From the NCBI GenBank assembly GCA_014218235.1, contig CM024766.1:24277346-24341345 (forward strand): a DNA stretch of 64,000 nucleotides, given 5' to 3'. Shown piece after piece: positions 11,831 through 25,057 of the stretch. This DNA is from Colocasia esculenta (lineage: Eukaryota; Streptophyta; Magnoliopsida; Alismatales; Araceae). The notes under the pieces are model-generated. The model was given only the letters and a program-made list of their open reading frames with translations. It was not told the origin of the DNA and searched no databases. Position 1 is the first letter of the stretch, and each line of letters begins with the position of its first letter. Position numbers and translations under genes: made by a program.

Positions 11831-12404
11831 GATTTTAAAATAAGATTAAAATCTCAGTTCTTTTATTCCTTTTATCATGTTTTCTCATGTTCTCATGGAT
11901 GCGTATTGCAAATTCAAGTCCCGTCGGGTGCTACTCGAGCGATGGTGACGAGAGATGAATCGACAATTTGCATAGCACAGGCGTGTCAACCACCGAAGTG
12001 GCAACAAATGTTCTGCCTCTGAGAGTTGAAGAACTTTATGTCTATTTGCGCACCATTTGACTTCGTCAAACGAAAGTAAAGATCGGGTCAGGACCAAGAT
12101 CCCGTCGTTTCCTAAATGCGACGACGTTAATTACATCTCTCTGAGAGAGAAAACCCTTGATTAATAGCCAGATTAGAAAGTCTCATGGCCTTAAAATGGA
12201 AACATCGGATAAAGGTGCGAAGTGCATGCTGAAGTAAAGCTGGAATAGCAACAAGAGAAATGTCTATTGAAAAGCATTTGGCTTATTGTGATTATTATCA
12301 TCTTTTGTACAATTGTTGGAGGCTTTTGTTCATTTATTCATTTGATATTTGTCAATTAATGTCAATTGCATTCTCTTGGTTTCATTTAAAACATGATAGT
12401 TGTA
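11831..12404. other. Non-coding stretch, nothing recognised
   Basis: Only short overlapping ORFs with no family signature. No repeats above background were noticed. Confidence 0.5.
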
Positions 12405-12735
12405 GTTATGCTGGTGAGTCGGCAGGCTGCTGAGTCAGCAAGCTCAGTTGAGTCGGCAGACTGCTAAGTCAAGTGAGTTGGCAGATCCAGCTACAATCCT
12501 GAGTCGGTAGACTGTTGAGTCGGCAGACTGCTAAGTCAATTGAGTTGGCAGAACCTTGCTACAACCATGAGTCGGCAGACTACTGAATCGGCAAGGTTCT
12601 GCTGAACCAGTGAGTCGGCAGACTACTGAGTCGGCAGACTGCCAAGTCAAGTGAGATGGCAGATCCAGCTGCAACCATGAGTCGGCAGACCGCTGAGTCG
12701 GTAGGGTCCTGCTGAACCAGTGAGTCGGCAGGCTG
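12405..12735. repeat. Degenerate array of the TGAGTCGGCAG motif
   Basis: The 11-mer TGAGTCGGCAG, with variants such as GAGTCGGTAG and GAGTTGGCAG, recurs roughly every 15-35 bases. It is separated by CTGCTAAGTCAA or CCAGCTACAACC-type linkers. Further copies are scattered to 14195 and tie this array to the two repeat blocks that follow. Confidence 0.85.
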
Positions 12736-12832
12736 CTGCAGTGCTGCCAAATCACCTAGCCAACATGGTTTTTTGAAGTCTTTAAATCATATAAAGTCTT
12801 TTAATCTCATAAGAATGCGCAAGAAAATTCGA

Positions 12833-13345
12833 CAGCACCTCCCCTTACTCAAAGCGGAAGGGGAGGGCACGGTACTCGTCCACCATGATGGAGACGGCAC
12901 CAAAACGAGGTGTTAGCCGCGTACGGCGTCACCCAAATGGCACACGGTACCGATTCCCGAGACGTGGCTACGAGGGAACCAATGAGTACTGGGACCGAAA
13001 ATATGCATTCTCATAAACTAAGGCTTTCCGACTCATCATATATGAGGCATGCCGACTCACTGGTTCAAGTCTCTTCACTGATTCAGTGAGTCGGCAGTCT
13101 ACTGAGTCCTTACCGACTCACCAGCCAGAAGCACTTAACGGTATAAAACTCGCGGGAAAAATTTGTCAGCATTTCCCCCGGACTCATGAGATGTGAGGGA
13201 GTTCACGGTATCCATCCACCACGAGGGCGATGGTGCCAAAACGGGATATTGGTTGTATACGGCACTACCTAAACGGCACATGGTACCGGTTCCCGAGACG
13301 TGGCTACAAGAGAACCGATGAGTACCGAGACCGAAAACAGTCCGG
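12833..13345. repeat. Two copies of a ~170-bp unit spaced ~343 bp
   Basis: The unit at about 12833-13000 recurs at about 13176-13342. Shared text includes CGGTTCCCGAGACGTGGCTA (first copy CGATTCCCGAGACGTGGCTA) and GCACCAAAACG/GTGCCAAAACG. The intervening DNA carries more GAGTCGGCAG motifs. There is no coding potential. It resembles the non-coding part of an LTR element. Confidence 0.8.
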
Positions 13346-13494
13346 TGGACGATCCAATGATGTTTGAGTCTAGGAACTCAGGCATAGATATCATATTATC
13401 TAACCCAAGGCCTCATAGAGTCTCATTTCTATGTGAGTCGGTAGAAAACTGCTCTGCATGCGTGAGTCGGCAGCAGGCAGTTCTGCCTGCGTGA

Positions 13495-14195
13495 GTCGGT
13501 AGCCCTCATTTGCAAATGAATGGCATTCAATTCGCGACAGAACGGTGCGAAAAATTTATGGGAGGGACTGAGGTATATCCCGGTCAATTTTAGTTCTTTA
13601 GGCGGGCGAAATGCCGCACCGATCAGTGTTAAAAAATGTCGAAAGCTCACTGCCCAGGTGAGTCGGCAGCACCCAGTTCTACCAGCATGAGTCGGCAGCA
13701 CCCATTTGCAAGGGGATGACACCCAACTCATGGCGGAACGGCGCGAAATTTTATGCAAGGGACTGAGGTATATCTCATTCATTTCCAGACTTTTAGGGGG
13801 GCGAAATGCTACACCGATCGGTCTCAAAATGTCTGAAGCCCACTGCCCAGGTGAGTCGGCAACACCCATTTGTGAAGGGATGGCGCCTAACTCACGGCGG
13901 AACGGCTTGAAATTTTTATGGGAGGGACTGATATATACCTCAGTCATTTCCAGACTTTTAGGCGGGCGAAACGCCACACCGATCAGTCTCAAAATGTCGA
14001 AAACCCACTGCCCAAGTGAGTCGGTAGAACCCATTTTTGAAGGGATGACGCCCAACTCACGGCGGAACGGCATGAAATTTTTATGGGAGGGACTTAGGTA
14101 TATCTCGATCATTTCCAGTCTTTTAGACGGGCGAAATGCCGCACCAATCGGTCTCAAAATGTCGAAAGCTCACTGCCCAGGTGAGTCGACAGCAA
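13495..14195. repeat. 165-bp tandem repeat, about four copies
   Basis: CTGCCCAGGTGAGTCGG-type boundaries fall at about 13649, 13843, 14008 and 14173. This gives an exact 165-bp period for the last two units and a 28-bp insertion in the preceding one. Each unit contains a GGCGGAACGG-like box, GGGAGGGACTGAGGTATAT and TCTCAAAATGTCGAAA. The 166-aa and 242-aa ORFs that cross it on opposite strands are repeat translations, not genes. Confidence 0.9.
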
Positions 14196-15633
14196 ACCTT
14201 CAATAGAGATCTGTTTGCTTACGTGGTTTTATCCGAGAAAACGAGGCAAACGCGGCACGGACACGGTGTTGGGGCCGAATACATCTCGTTCGAGTCCTAA
14301 GCGGGGCATGGGTATCATATTACCCAACATTTTGTGCTTGGACTCGGAATCGCAGTGATTCGGCAAGCCACATTCAAAGTTAAGAACTTGCAAAAATGGG
14401 AGGAATCTTGCTGCCAAGGGGGAAAATAGCGCCTCCATGATAGATTGGAGGGCTAGGATCAGTCCCATTTAGGAGCACTACAAGGAATGGACATTGATTT
14501 GTGGGCACCCTCAAGCTCACCTCCAGGTGACTCGGCAAGGCTCATTCAAAGGGGAAATGCAAGAACGCAGCTGTAAGGGGGGGGGGGGGGGTTCTTGCTG
14601 GGGAAGAACCCAAGGCTTTGAAAAAAAAACTCATAGGGAAGGGGGCACATGTACTTGCACAATAAATGTACAAAGAGATAACATCATTGCATTAAATAGA
14701 GGAACACATGCATCTCATACATCTAATATTCTATTCAAATAAAGAGAAGCATTAAATGTCCTTCTCATCCCAAGGGGAAAGGGAGGAGACATAAAGCATG
14801 ACAAGATGTCATGATGGGACAAGAGATGGGGAGTGGAAGAGAAGAACATAAAAAAAAAACAAAGAAGAGCAACTTGGTATGCATGTTCTAACATGGTTAC
14901 CTCATGTAAGAACAACTTTCTCTGAGCACTCTAATGCAAACCAACTCTAAATCTGGACAGTGTGACCAAAACATCTTCTATGACACCACTCCTGAGGAGA
15001 TACTCATCAAACTTGGAGATGTACTCAAAACATAGATTTTTCATCTTGGGTTAACTTCTGTTATTGATCTAAGAGAGGCTGGTATAACAAGTACCTATGT
15101 GTTCCTCTCTCCTACTAGGAATCTCTCAACATTACTGGATGCCAGTGGTGGCAATACAATGGCAGTCACTTCTATAGGCGACGCGAGGTGATTTGTACGA
15201 GTGGCCAATGTAAGCTGACTGGCATTCACATCGTGCACAGGTATGCAATCTCCCAAACTCTCCCTTAGGGGAAGAGAGGGAGGGTGCATGGAGGCAACAA
15301 TGGTGGCACACTAATGAGATGGCAATGTGTGTGGGCCAATCTGGTGTGCACATAGCACTGGCAGTGTGGCATCGTGCGAGGACAACATGGGGAAGGTGCC
15401 AATGAACTTGTAGGTGGGCGACCAACGATGCCTAAAGATGGAGAAGACATCACAACTTACTCTAATACCAAACTTGACATGGAAGGGAAGTCGAGAGAGG
15501 CATATCTTTTGCGGTGATGTTGGTGCTGCGAGGGCAGAGCAGAGAAAATGGGAGGCAGGAGTATCAGAATAACACGGCTTCATGTCGAAAGGTCTCACAC
15601 CAGATAGCATCTCATTGGACCTTCCTCATGAAG

Positions 15634-15665
<32 letters not shown>

Positions 15666-16690
15666 GCTCTCAAAAGAAGAAGAGGGGGTAGGGCCATAAT
15701 GCTATCAAAATCTTTCTATCATGTTCATAATTCTTTCATCTCAAAGATGCTCTCCTTACATAATGGGTAAGCTACAAGGAAAAAGACACTCATGCTCTCA
15801 ACAAAACGTGGAAATAGAATCTCCTACCTAATGGGTTTAAAAGATAAAAAGGTCCATGACTCTAATGGGTCTAAAACAACCTAAACCCACTAATCAAAGA
15901 TAAATATCACATGGAATGACAACTTAAGTACATAAGGTAAGATGACACAGACAAATAAAATGACACAAAAATTACATAAAATGACAACCACCACCACATG
16001 AAATGATGTCATAGGTTCATATCTACTAGCCATAAACTCCATGCAGCGAATTGACGATGTAAAAAGTCGCCATGTCTACGTACTCTAGTCATAGACTTTG
16101 AGCAGGTCCTAATACTGGTGTCCCCACCGACTGGCCTATTCATATTTCATGTTAGTTGGGACTGACTGAAGGTGAGTAACCTTCTACACTTGTATACTTT
16201 TATCAGGATCATTATTTCTTCTGTGAGAATAACTATATATGAAGTGTCCATTTAACAATTTAAAAAAGTAGGAAAAGAGTGGATTAGATTGAGATATTGT
16301 GAAGGCAGCCTTCGCAATGGATTGAAGCGAAGCTCATCTGATTGTTTAATATCTATTTCTTCGAATTGTTTGTTTGAAGGTGGCGTGATGAATATACGAA
16401 AGTATATGATTAATCTACGTAAGTGACAAAATATAAAATAAAACGGGGGGGAAAAGGAACTAATTAAGAAGACTCATGTATTATTAGTTTTGTGTCGACT
16501 CTTGTCATGCCCATGTTCATCATTCGTTCATATGGAAATGTGTCCACTATGTCAACATTAATTTACTGTACATAAATATTGCTCCACATGGTAGCATCTC
16601 CACTGCGAAAAGAGCAACAGATTTCTCACACCGCGCATATGCTACAAGAATTATTGCTTGGTAGAGCAACGTAATGATGAGGTGGTTCTA
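14196..16690. other. Non-coding stretch upstream of the 5-phosphatase exons
   Basis: It contains a G run at about 14578-14591, a (CT)n run at 15636-15664 and short overlapping ORFs without recognisable domains. On the minus strand near 15465-15480, TTTGGTATTAGAGTAAG resembles a mutated retrotransposon primer-binding site, so an eroded element may lie at 15100-15480. No exon encoding the N-terminal part of the 5-phosphatase (TWNVGG or DIYVLG motifs) was found here. Confidence 0.5.
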
Positions 16691-16729
16691 AATTGAATTA
16701 ATTTGGTCTGTCTTGTACTTCTCTCTCAG

Positions 16730-19209
16730 GTTTCAGGAAATCGTTCCTTTAAATGCAGGGAATGTTCTGGTGGTTGAGGACAGCGAGCCCGCCGCGAGGT
16801 GGCTCTCCCTCATCGGCCAGGCGCTCAACAAGCCCGAAGGCCGGCCGTCGTTCGAGGACGACCTCTGCGATTCCTACACCCGCAAACAAGTGCAGGCCGT
16901 CGCTCCCAAGGACAACAAATCGCCCTCTGGGAGCGTTGGCGGCCGCCTCTTCTTCCAGAAGCCCAACCACAAACTCCTCAGCCAGAGCTACCGTGCCGTG
17001 GACGGTGCCGCCCTCAAGACCTGCAACTGCTCAGTATCGGACTCCGCCGGCGGCCGGAACCCGATGCGGAGGTTGAGGGAGTTGATGAGCATGGCGGAAG
17101 AGGGGCCCGACGAGGACCCCGAAGCGAACCCCTTGCCCCCCATGAACTACTGCCTCATCTCCAGCAAGCAGATGGTCGGCATCTTCCTCTCCGTCTGGGT
17201 CCGCCGCGAGCTTGTGCCGCACGTTGGGCATCTCCGCTCGTCCACCGTCGGGAGAGGGATCATGGGTTATCTCGGGAACAAGGTCAGATTGATTAGTACA
17301 AATCCATTGACGCGTTATTCAATTAAACGAGTATATATATATATATATATATAATAGTTATACATATTATATGTAGAGATCTATATATATATATATATAT
17401 ATAGGCGTGGTACTCACTTATGTGTGTGAACAACCAACTCATTTACTACCTTACCTATCCAGACAGATTTATATAAGTATTTCTCAGAACTAATATGATC
17501 AAACTAAAGTTGTTTCACGTACTTTTTTTTTCCTCCTAAGAAGTTTACAAGGTTTATGGTGGCAGGGCTGCATAGCAATAAGCATGTCGTTGTACAGGAC
17601 CACCTTCTGCTTCGTCTGCAGCCACCTGGCCTCTGGCGAGAAGGAAGGAGACGAGCTCAAAAGGAACATGGACGTTGCGGAAATCCTCAAGAACACCCAG
17701 TTCCCAAGGATATGCAAGACCACCTCAGTACGGCGCAGTATCCCCGACAGAATTCTCCAACACGAGTAGGTCCTCCGAGCTCATGATCTTTAATAATAAG
17801 TAGAGCTAGCTAGCTACCCAGCACCAATTTTTCTTCCGTAAACAACATACAGAGATCTGAGAAAATCCTCTCTGGTTTGATGTCTACATGACCGCAGTCA
17901 TGCGATATGGCTGGGTGATCTGAACTATCGGGTCGCACTGAGCTATGCTGAGACGAAGGCGTTGTTGGAAGAAAATGAGTGGGAGACTCTTCTTCAGAGG
18001 GACCAGGTACGTTATCATCTTACAGATGACCACCCTCTGGCTGAGCCAGAATGGTTCATCAAAATTGATACAATTCCTTAATTCTCGGATCCTCCCCCCT
18101 CCGTTTTTAATTAGTTTTCTGATCTTTTATTATGGAATCCTTAGTTTTCGACCTCTGTAAAGTTTCATGTTTTATTGATTATCCCCTCCAGAGTACATGT
18201 GTGTTTATTATAAACCCTCAAAATTAATCTCAAAGTTTTCTTCTTATTTTTATCGAAATGCGTGGCAATGCCATTACGACCAAATCCTGAAAATTGTTAC
18301 GAAAAAACTCTACAAGGAAGGAAAGGTATAATTGGGGAAGTTCATAGATAAACACATGCATAAATTGGAAGAATTGATGTTGGAAGCTAATTAAAATCCC
18401 TCTTTTGTATTTTGGAAATTTTCATGCATCTACCACGAATGGATATTGGCAAAGTGTCCTTTCGTGGTAGCGGCATATTATATATCTGATGCCCGAAAGC
18501 TTCGTCACAGCTGAGGATTGAGAAGGACGCAGGAAGGGTGTTTAGGGGGTGGCACGAGGGGAAGATCTACTTCGCTCCCACCTACAAATACTCGTACAAT
18601 TCAGACAGCTACGCCGGGGAGAACGTGAAGTCAAAGAAGAAGCGAAGAACTCCAGCCTGGTAATATTATCCATGGCCCCGATAATTCTTCACGCAAAAAT
18701 GCATACCCACCAATTAATTTACCATTAATTAGTACGTACTACGAAGGGGATGGTGTTCATCTAATTTTCTCTTTTAGATATGTAATTTCCCATAGAAATT
18801 AAAGTCTAAAAGAACCTTCCAGACTTGTCTGCAGGTAGGGTGCATGATAACTAAGGGGGTAAGTCTTCATAATTAATAATCTCGTATGAAACATGCTAGC
18901 TAGTGAATAAGACATTTTTTCCCCGGCCCCCTTTAATCACTCTTCTATTTTTTTCCCTTGTGAACCTTTTCACTGTCTATTTGATGAACTTGCAGGTGTG
19001 ATCGCATACTGTGGCATGGCGATGGAATCGAACAGCTATCATATGTCAGAGGGGAGTCGAGATTCTCTGATCATAGGCCGGTGTGCGCCGTGTTCTTGGT
19101 CGAGGTAGAGACGCAGAAAACCAGCAGATGCAGGAAAGGCTACTCCAGCGTCGGCTCCAGTGCTGAGTATGACCGTTGTGTACCCAATAGACATAGCTTC
19201 TGTGAGTAA
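16730..19209 (+). CDS. 5PTase: Type I inositol polyphosphate 5-phosphatase, C-terminal five exons (5' exons not found)
   Basis: Exons with GT/AG borders: 16730-17282, 17566-17765, 17898-18006, 18511-18659 and 18996-19209. They give 408 residues plus a stop, in frame with no lesion. The first exon begins after a pyrimidine-rich CTCTCTCAG acceptor and needs two bases from an upstream exon. It reads FQEIVPLNAGNVL, then a variable linker, YCLISSKQMVGIFLSVWVRR and GRGIMGYLGNK. Catalytic motif 1 is IWLGDLNYR (exon 3). Motif 2 is RTPAWCDRILWHG (exons 4-5), followed by ESRFSDHRPVCAVF. All catalytic residues expected of the family are present. The family removes the 5-phosphate from inositol phosphates and phosphoinositides, affecting calcium, auxin and vesicle signalling. 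The first exon is strongly G/C-rich at codon position 3, unlike the surroundings. The N-terminal exons (TWNVGG...DIYVLG) were not seen upstream, so either a very large intron holds the transposons or the gene is 5'-truncated. Confidence 0.93.
17331..17402. repeat. (TA)n microsatellites in a 5-phosphatase intron
   Basis: Two TA runs separated by about 30 bases, within the intron at 17283-17565. Confidence 0.9.
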
Positions 19210-20580
19210 GAAATAAAAAGAATAGAATGTGCTTTCCTTTGTCTAGAGTAATCGTTACCGAAACTAGTAATTGTGGTTTATGTGCTGCGTCCTAGCCTCG
19301 TATATAAGACACCTAGCCAACATTCTTGTGCACTGCAAAAGACGGTACATAATTACCTACTTTCTCCACCACCACCCCACAACATTTTTCTTTACTTCTT
19401 GACATGTAAATATGGTGACAAATTTTTGGTAGCAGACAACGCCTGGGCTGAACTAATGATAATGGGTATGAAAGGTCGACAATAGGGATAAAAAGACTAC
19501 AGATGGTGTTTGGGGGCTCTCTCAAATATAAGCACTTCAAAACTTGTATAAATTTTCAGCTTAGGTAGTTCGGGAGAATAAATGAAAATTTCTTCTAGCA
19601 TACACATTATTTCAGATGCGCAATTATTCTGTTGGGTTGACCAAACTCCTTCCCTTCCTACTTTTCTGGATATGTACCCTGATTCTGTTCTTTCTCTTCT
19701 TTGTCTGGAAGCGGCCATTCCTGGCCAATCTGGTGATTGATCTCCCCCATCATCATAACAAACAATAATAATAGAAAATCTCTTCTTGATGAAGAAAGTT
19801 TCAATTTTCCAGTCTTCCCCTCCGACCTGACTGTAATATAACTAGAGAAAAGCTGCTCCCGGTCTACAGAATAATGTGAAGGGACAAATTTGGGGGCTCG
19901 CTGGGGCCAGATCCACACGAGATTGAGATTGGGTTGGACCCCAAATTGACTTGGCATTGGTCGATTCCAGACAAATGCGACGTTAAATAGTTCGTCTTCT
20001 TCTTAAATGGGATAATCGCATACACGATCATAATTGCGAAGATATGCCACTACGTAAGGATTTGTATAAAAACACCCACTCTTCTTAAGCACCACAATCT
20101 ATCGTCAAATGTACACAACTAATTGAAGTTAAACCTTAACTGTAATTAAAAAGAATTTTCCCCTAATGTCTCTGCTTGTTAATAGAAAATTAACCTTATA
20201 TACCACAAGTAGATTATTGCAAATAACATTACTATATAAACATAAGCACACAACACTCTAGTATTAGTGTCATGTATTTTGTGACAGCAACTAACTACAT
20301 TAATATTTCTACAAATTTATGCAGTAGGGCTATTTTAGCTAATATGTACATTGTCAATTCTATAATTATGAACACAAGAGGGGCATATTTGCAAATATCT
20401 GTGTGAAAATTTAGTACCACTAATTACTAAATTAGACAAGGGGTGCCGATGTTTCAGAAAACTAGGTGAAGCTTGATCTTCCTTTCCATTTTTTTGGTGA
20501 ACAAATGGCCAGCCGCATCCCTTCTAGAACACCTGCCTTACCATCTCATTTTTTTCAGTAACTTCTGCCCTTGCTTAGAC
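19210..20580. other. AT-rich non-coding region downstream of the 5-phosphatase
   Basis: An AATAAA-like signal occurs just after the stop (19211-19217). A few short minus-strand ORFs at 19497-19957 match nothing recognised. Otherwise featureless. Confidence 0.5.
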
Positions 20581-21925
20581 ATTTTTTTTTAGTCCTCCAA
20601 GTCGACAACTGGTTAAATTTTATTTTGAAAGTGGATAGTATCACAAATATATTAATGAAATTGAAAATAGAATATACAAAATAGGTTGGATGTACTAAAA
20701 TACAACTCGCCACCATCTATACAATGGAATGCATGTTTAATGTCTCACTCAGATCGTGTGGCAGAGCTAAGTCTCCAATAAACCTAAAAGATAATAAGTA
20801 GAGGAATTCACATTACAAAAATTAGCAGCACATTCCATTCCTTAACTCTAAGACGGGAAATGTTTTAACCTCAAGTGATCAGGTAAAAAGGTTACTAGAC
20901 AAATGTTGGGACCTCGCATCTGCGATGTCTGCTTAGCAGGAGTGGGGCCCGCGCCCTAGCCAATCCTATATTAGTTGGGTAACTTTTTTACCTAGTAAGT
21001 CAGATAAAAAGTGGTTCTCCCCTGAGGCATATAACAGGCATGTGAAATTCTTCTAAATATCTAACTGTGCCCCCCCCCCCCCCTCACCTATCCAGAGGGT
21101 GACATGTGGGATGAGCCACTAGATCGTCCTATCTACTTTGAAGGGCCACGGCCTATTCCACCTCCTAAATAGTTGCTAGACATGTGTGCTAATGGATGCC
21201 ATAATGAGTCCTAACTGCCTCTCTCCATACTCTCTATGAATAGGAGCAACTTACAAAGAGGTGGTCAAGTGACTCGTCTTCCTCCCCACACAAGACATAG
21301 GTTTACTGAATATCTAGAATAAAACGACACAACTTGTCTCACATTGGTGGTCTCCCATGAGAGATTCTCCAGATCAAAAGCTTCACCTTCAAGAGATTCT
21401 TTGGGAACCAAACTTCATCATGCAAACAGTGTCGAGCCCCTCCATTTGAAAGGATGCGGTATGCAAATCTGACGACGAAGCGACCTCCCTTCTCCCACCT
21501 CCAACTCCACCCATTCTCTCTGTCAAATGGTTAAAATGGAATGAGATAGGCTAGAAGGTTCTAGAGTTGCACCATTTCGTCATGCCTAAGATCCCTCCTA
21601 AAAGTCGTATCCAAACCCTCCCAATAAGAGAGGGTTAAACGCCCGGACTATTATTGTCCTAAGGGGTCCGTTGAGAACTGAAAACGAGTAGGGAATAAAT
21701 CCTGTAGTGCAAAGTCCCCACACCACTTATCCTTCTAGAAAAGGGACTTGTCCCCCCTACCAAGACATACCTTGGCTCCTGATGAAAGAACATCCATGCA
21801 TTAATGAGAATAGCATGCAAGAGCAGAGAGGTGTCGGCACTAACAATAGGATGGACGTCCCAAAGTCTATTCCTACTGAAGTATCTTTATCTAATCAGCA
21901 TGGCCCATAGTCCCTCCTCTTCGGT
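20581..21925 (-). pseudogene. LINE-B 3' part: zf-RVT region, 3' UTR, oligo-A
   Basis: Read on the minus strand, the segment resumes LINE ORF2 with GLWAMLIR and NRLWDVH. The zf-RVT region contains KVKLLIWRISHGRPP-like text and YVLCGEEDESLDHLF (about 21250-21400). The T run at 20581-20590 on the plus strand would be the oligo-A tail. Stops and frameshifts are frequent. The upstream part lies at 25058-26348, across an LTR insertion. Confidence 0.8.
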
Positions 21926-24900
21926 TGTAACACCCGGGAATTTTGATAATTAGAAAATAAGAGATAAATCGAAAAAGGATTAATTAAATTAGAACGTACG
22001 CACCATTATCGCATATGTATAAACGTATTTAAAAATTTGGTAAAAATAATAGTTATTCTTTAAAAAATATTCTCTAATGACCCATCAAGAAATTTGGTCC
22101 AAGAAAAATCATTTGGACCAAGTTTAAGAATTATTGTGACTTATTATCGTAATTAAAGAATAAGTCGGAGAACCCATTATCATGTGTACAAAAGCGAATC
22201 ATAAATTAAAATAAACACATTGGTAAACTCCAAACAATGTGTTAACAGCCCATCATGGGATTTGGAGCAATGGACAACTTTTGGCCCATAAATAAATTCA
22301 AGTAAGAAAATATCATAGAAATTTGTAGGTTTAATTGGGTTTGAATTGGAAAAACCAAGTAGGGATAAAAATTAGTTTAATGGACTCCTAAAACTACCCA
22401 AATTCATGCACAACTATAATAGGACGTTTCCTAATAGATTTCCTACTCATACTGGGATGGGAATTCTCCAATGAAGGAAGGGATTAACCAAACTCGGAAT
22501 TCCCCAATTCCTAGTTACATTAGGACTCCAAACAACCCTAAATCTATAAATACTCTCCCTAAACTCCTTGGGGACGAGTTTACCATATGTTGGGGACGTG
22601 AGGAGACTAGCAAGGGCACCATATGAGGAGGCATTCGCCCCCACCCAAGGCTTCTTCCCCAACTCATGCTTTGTACAACCTGTGCAAAAGACTCCCCTTA
22701 GGAGCGATCAAAGGTAGGCGATCTCGAGCTCAAACTTAACATGACATATACCATCTGAAAGGTCTTCAAGTCTACTTTCATTTGCCACTATTTTGCCCAA
22801 TGTTGATTGGCTATATTAAGAGTATTAAGCATTTTTCCATCGTCGCGCAGCTTTAGAGCGTTTCTTGTTAACCTCATGATTCACGCATCCCTAGGTCAAA
22901 TTAGGTGAAACCAAAGCCATAGAATTCTTCCTCTCCAAGTTTCCAACAAGTTTCATGTTTAGCATTTCATCTAAAAACACGAGATCCTTAGTTTCGAGCC
23001 AAAACACGAGATCGCGCAACCCAGTTCGCAATCTGTATGCCTGTTTGAATCGTGACCAGTCCCGTGGTCGCGATTCAGTGACTTAAATGGCGACTACTAA
23101 ATTGGTCGCTAATTTCACATATTTTTTATAATTTCCAGTTGACCAAACATGACTTATAGGTTTACCCTAACCCCCATGTGCTTTGTTTTGCATGTTATTT
23201 CGGTTTTCGATCATTTGTGAACCGCGATGACTCAACCCATCGCGATTTTCAGTCGGATCCACTTTATGTCCCAGAAAACCATGTTTTTCTGTATAAACCA
23301 TGGAGATCTACAACGACTAAACCCGTCGCGATTTTTGAAGTATACCCATGACTTTTTCAATCAGTCTAGGCCGTATGTCTTGCATGTTATGATTACTAGA
23401 AAGTATTATTCAATCTGTCAAGTGGCCTAAAAGTTATCGATCCATGTAAAAGCTATAATAATATGAAATTCTATTCTAATTGTTCCTAATGAACTTCTTG
23501 ATTCCATCTATCATGTGATTGCTATATTCTACCTTCATGATCTAGCTTGATATTAACCTGAAAGTATATCATGTTAATAGTGCAGAAATCATGTTATTGA
23601 AATTTGGGTTGTTTCCATGTCATGCGTTCATATTAATTGCTTTCCGCTATATTTTAAACCGATGGATTGTGGATCATGAGACACGTTCTACACTATACGA
23701 TTGCACAATAGGCAGCCCTTTTCTTGGGGGATTGGAAACTCTCGGTTGGTCATTCCGTACTGGCAGACTAGAGACCTTTTCACTAAAACCTCCGTAAATC
23801 TCCGTATTCCGTGGATTCTATCATAGAGACCGAGTTGGTTGTACCATTGAAGTTTCCAGAAGATAGAAAACACTTACGTTCTCATCTACTTCTCGTGAGA
23901 GTGATTTTGTTACATGGAAACCAAGCCATTAAATGTAAATATTAAACTAATAAAATTAAGTTGTTATGCTACCGAAATTTACTCTGGATCATGTCCATTT
24001 ATCTTGTTATTCTTATAATCATTGACATGATCTTGAGTACATAACTGTTTATTGCTTGGAAATCATATTGGCCATAAATGAAATAGAATTACCAGAAATG
24101 ATTAGAACTTCGGTTCATGACTGATGCCTGTGCATATAAGGACCCAGTCTAGCCCTAGGAGGAGCACCCTAAATACTTATAATCGCGAGAGTATATGATC
24201 CAATGAGGTGTCTGACAATCACGTAAATAAGTGCAAGATTGATTTGGGTAATTTTCACATTGTTATTGAATGATTGATTGATTGATTGAATTGCTATAAG
24301 TGAAATGGCCAAATCTATTGTAAATATCATTATTATTGAATCCAATACATCAATGTCCACCGGAATTCTATATAATTTAACTTGTGCTATTCACCGTACA
24401 TGCTATAGATTATTGAATATCTTCTATTTGACAAGTGATCATAATGTCATCCATCTCATTGTTAATTGTTCCTTCTCTCATGGAATTGGTCATCAGATTT
24501 TGTTTACTAAATCGTTCTCGTACATGTCATACCTTTGGAAGTTGTTCCATATAATTATCATGATCGTCTTGCCATGAGTATTGCATATTAGTATCTTGCC
24601 TGATAAATTGTTAATACACGTAAAGCATACCCGCACCATGAGATATAAATCCTATTGGGCGTTAGCGTGCTCACCCCTGCTTCTTGCACTATTTCAGGTG
24701 ATGATTATGAGGAGATAGAGAATGATGGGGCTGGGGAAGAGTGAAGAGCTTCTCAGAGCGTACCTATCATGTCAGCCAACATGCTTAGAGTTAATAGAGT
24801 CTGGAATAGTTAGTTTACTTCTTCTTGAGTCATATGTACTTGAATTCCAATGATGGGCCCTGTGATTGGTTCTTATGATGAAAGGTTCTAAGTTAGTTTT

Positions 24901-25057
24901 ATTGGAAATGAAGTAAAGAATTGTTTTGCTGGCACAATTATTATCTCAAGTCTTCCGTTGTATTTAGTTGTCGCTCTGAATTACTCAACTATTGATACTT
25001 GTACTTGTATCGCTCTCTCGATATTTAATTACCATTGCTAAATTTCAGGACGTGACA
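21926..25057 (+). mobile_element. 3.1-kb solo-LTR-like gypsy element inserted in LINE-B
   Basis: It starts TGTAACACCCGGG and ends GGACGTGACA, typical ends of plant Ty3/gypsy LTRs. A TATA box (CTATAAATAC) at 22544-22553 supports plus orientation. No gag, pol or primer-binding site is present, so a solo LTR is the simplest reading. The flanking 5-mers are TCGGT (21921-21925) and TCAAT (25058-25062), differing only by two G-to-A changes. LINE-B reads continuously once this block is removed. Motifs related to GTCGCGA cluster at 23030-23330. Confidence 0.75.

Noticed and set aside
13429..14206. ORFs of 242 (minus) and 166 (plus) codons
   Set aside because: Both read through the 165-bp tandem repeat on opposite strands, so they are artefacts of a repeat without stops.
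15095..15610. Cluster of minus-strand ORFs of 62-99 codons
   Set aside because: They overlap in three frames and have no recognisable domain. A weak primer-binding-site-like sequence nearby is not enough to call an element.
16749..17296. Overlapping ORFs in other frames of the first 5-phosphatase exon
   Set aside because: High G/C at codon position 3 suppresses stops in the shadow frames. The 5-phosphatase reading is supported by family motifs.
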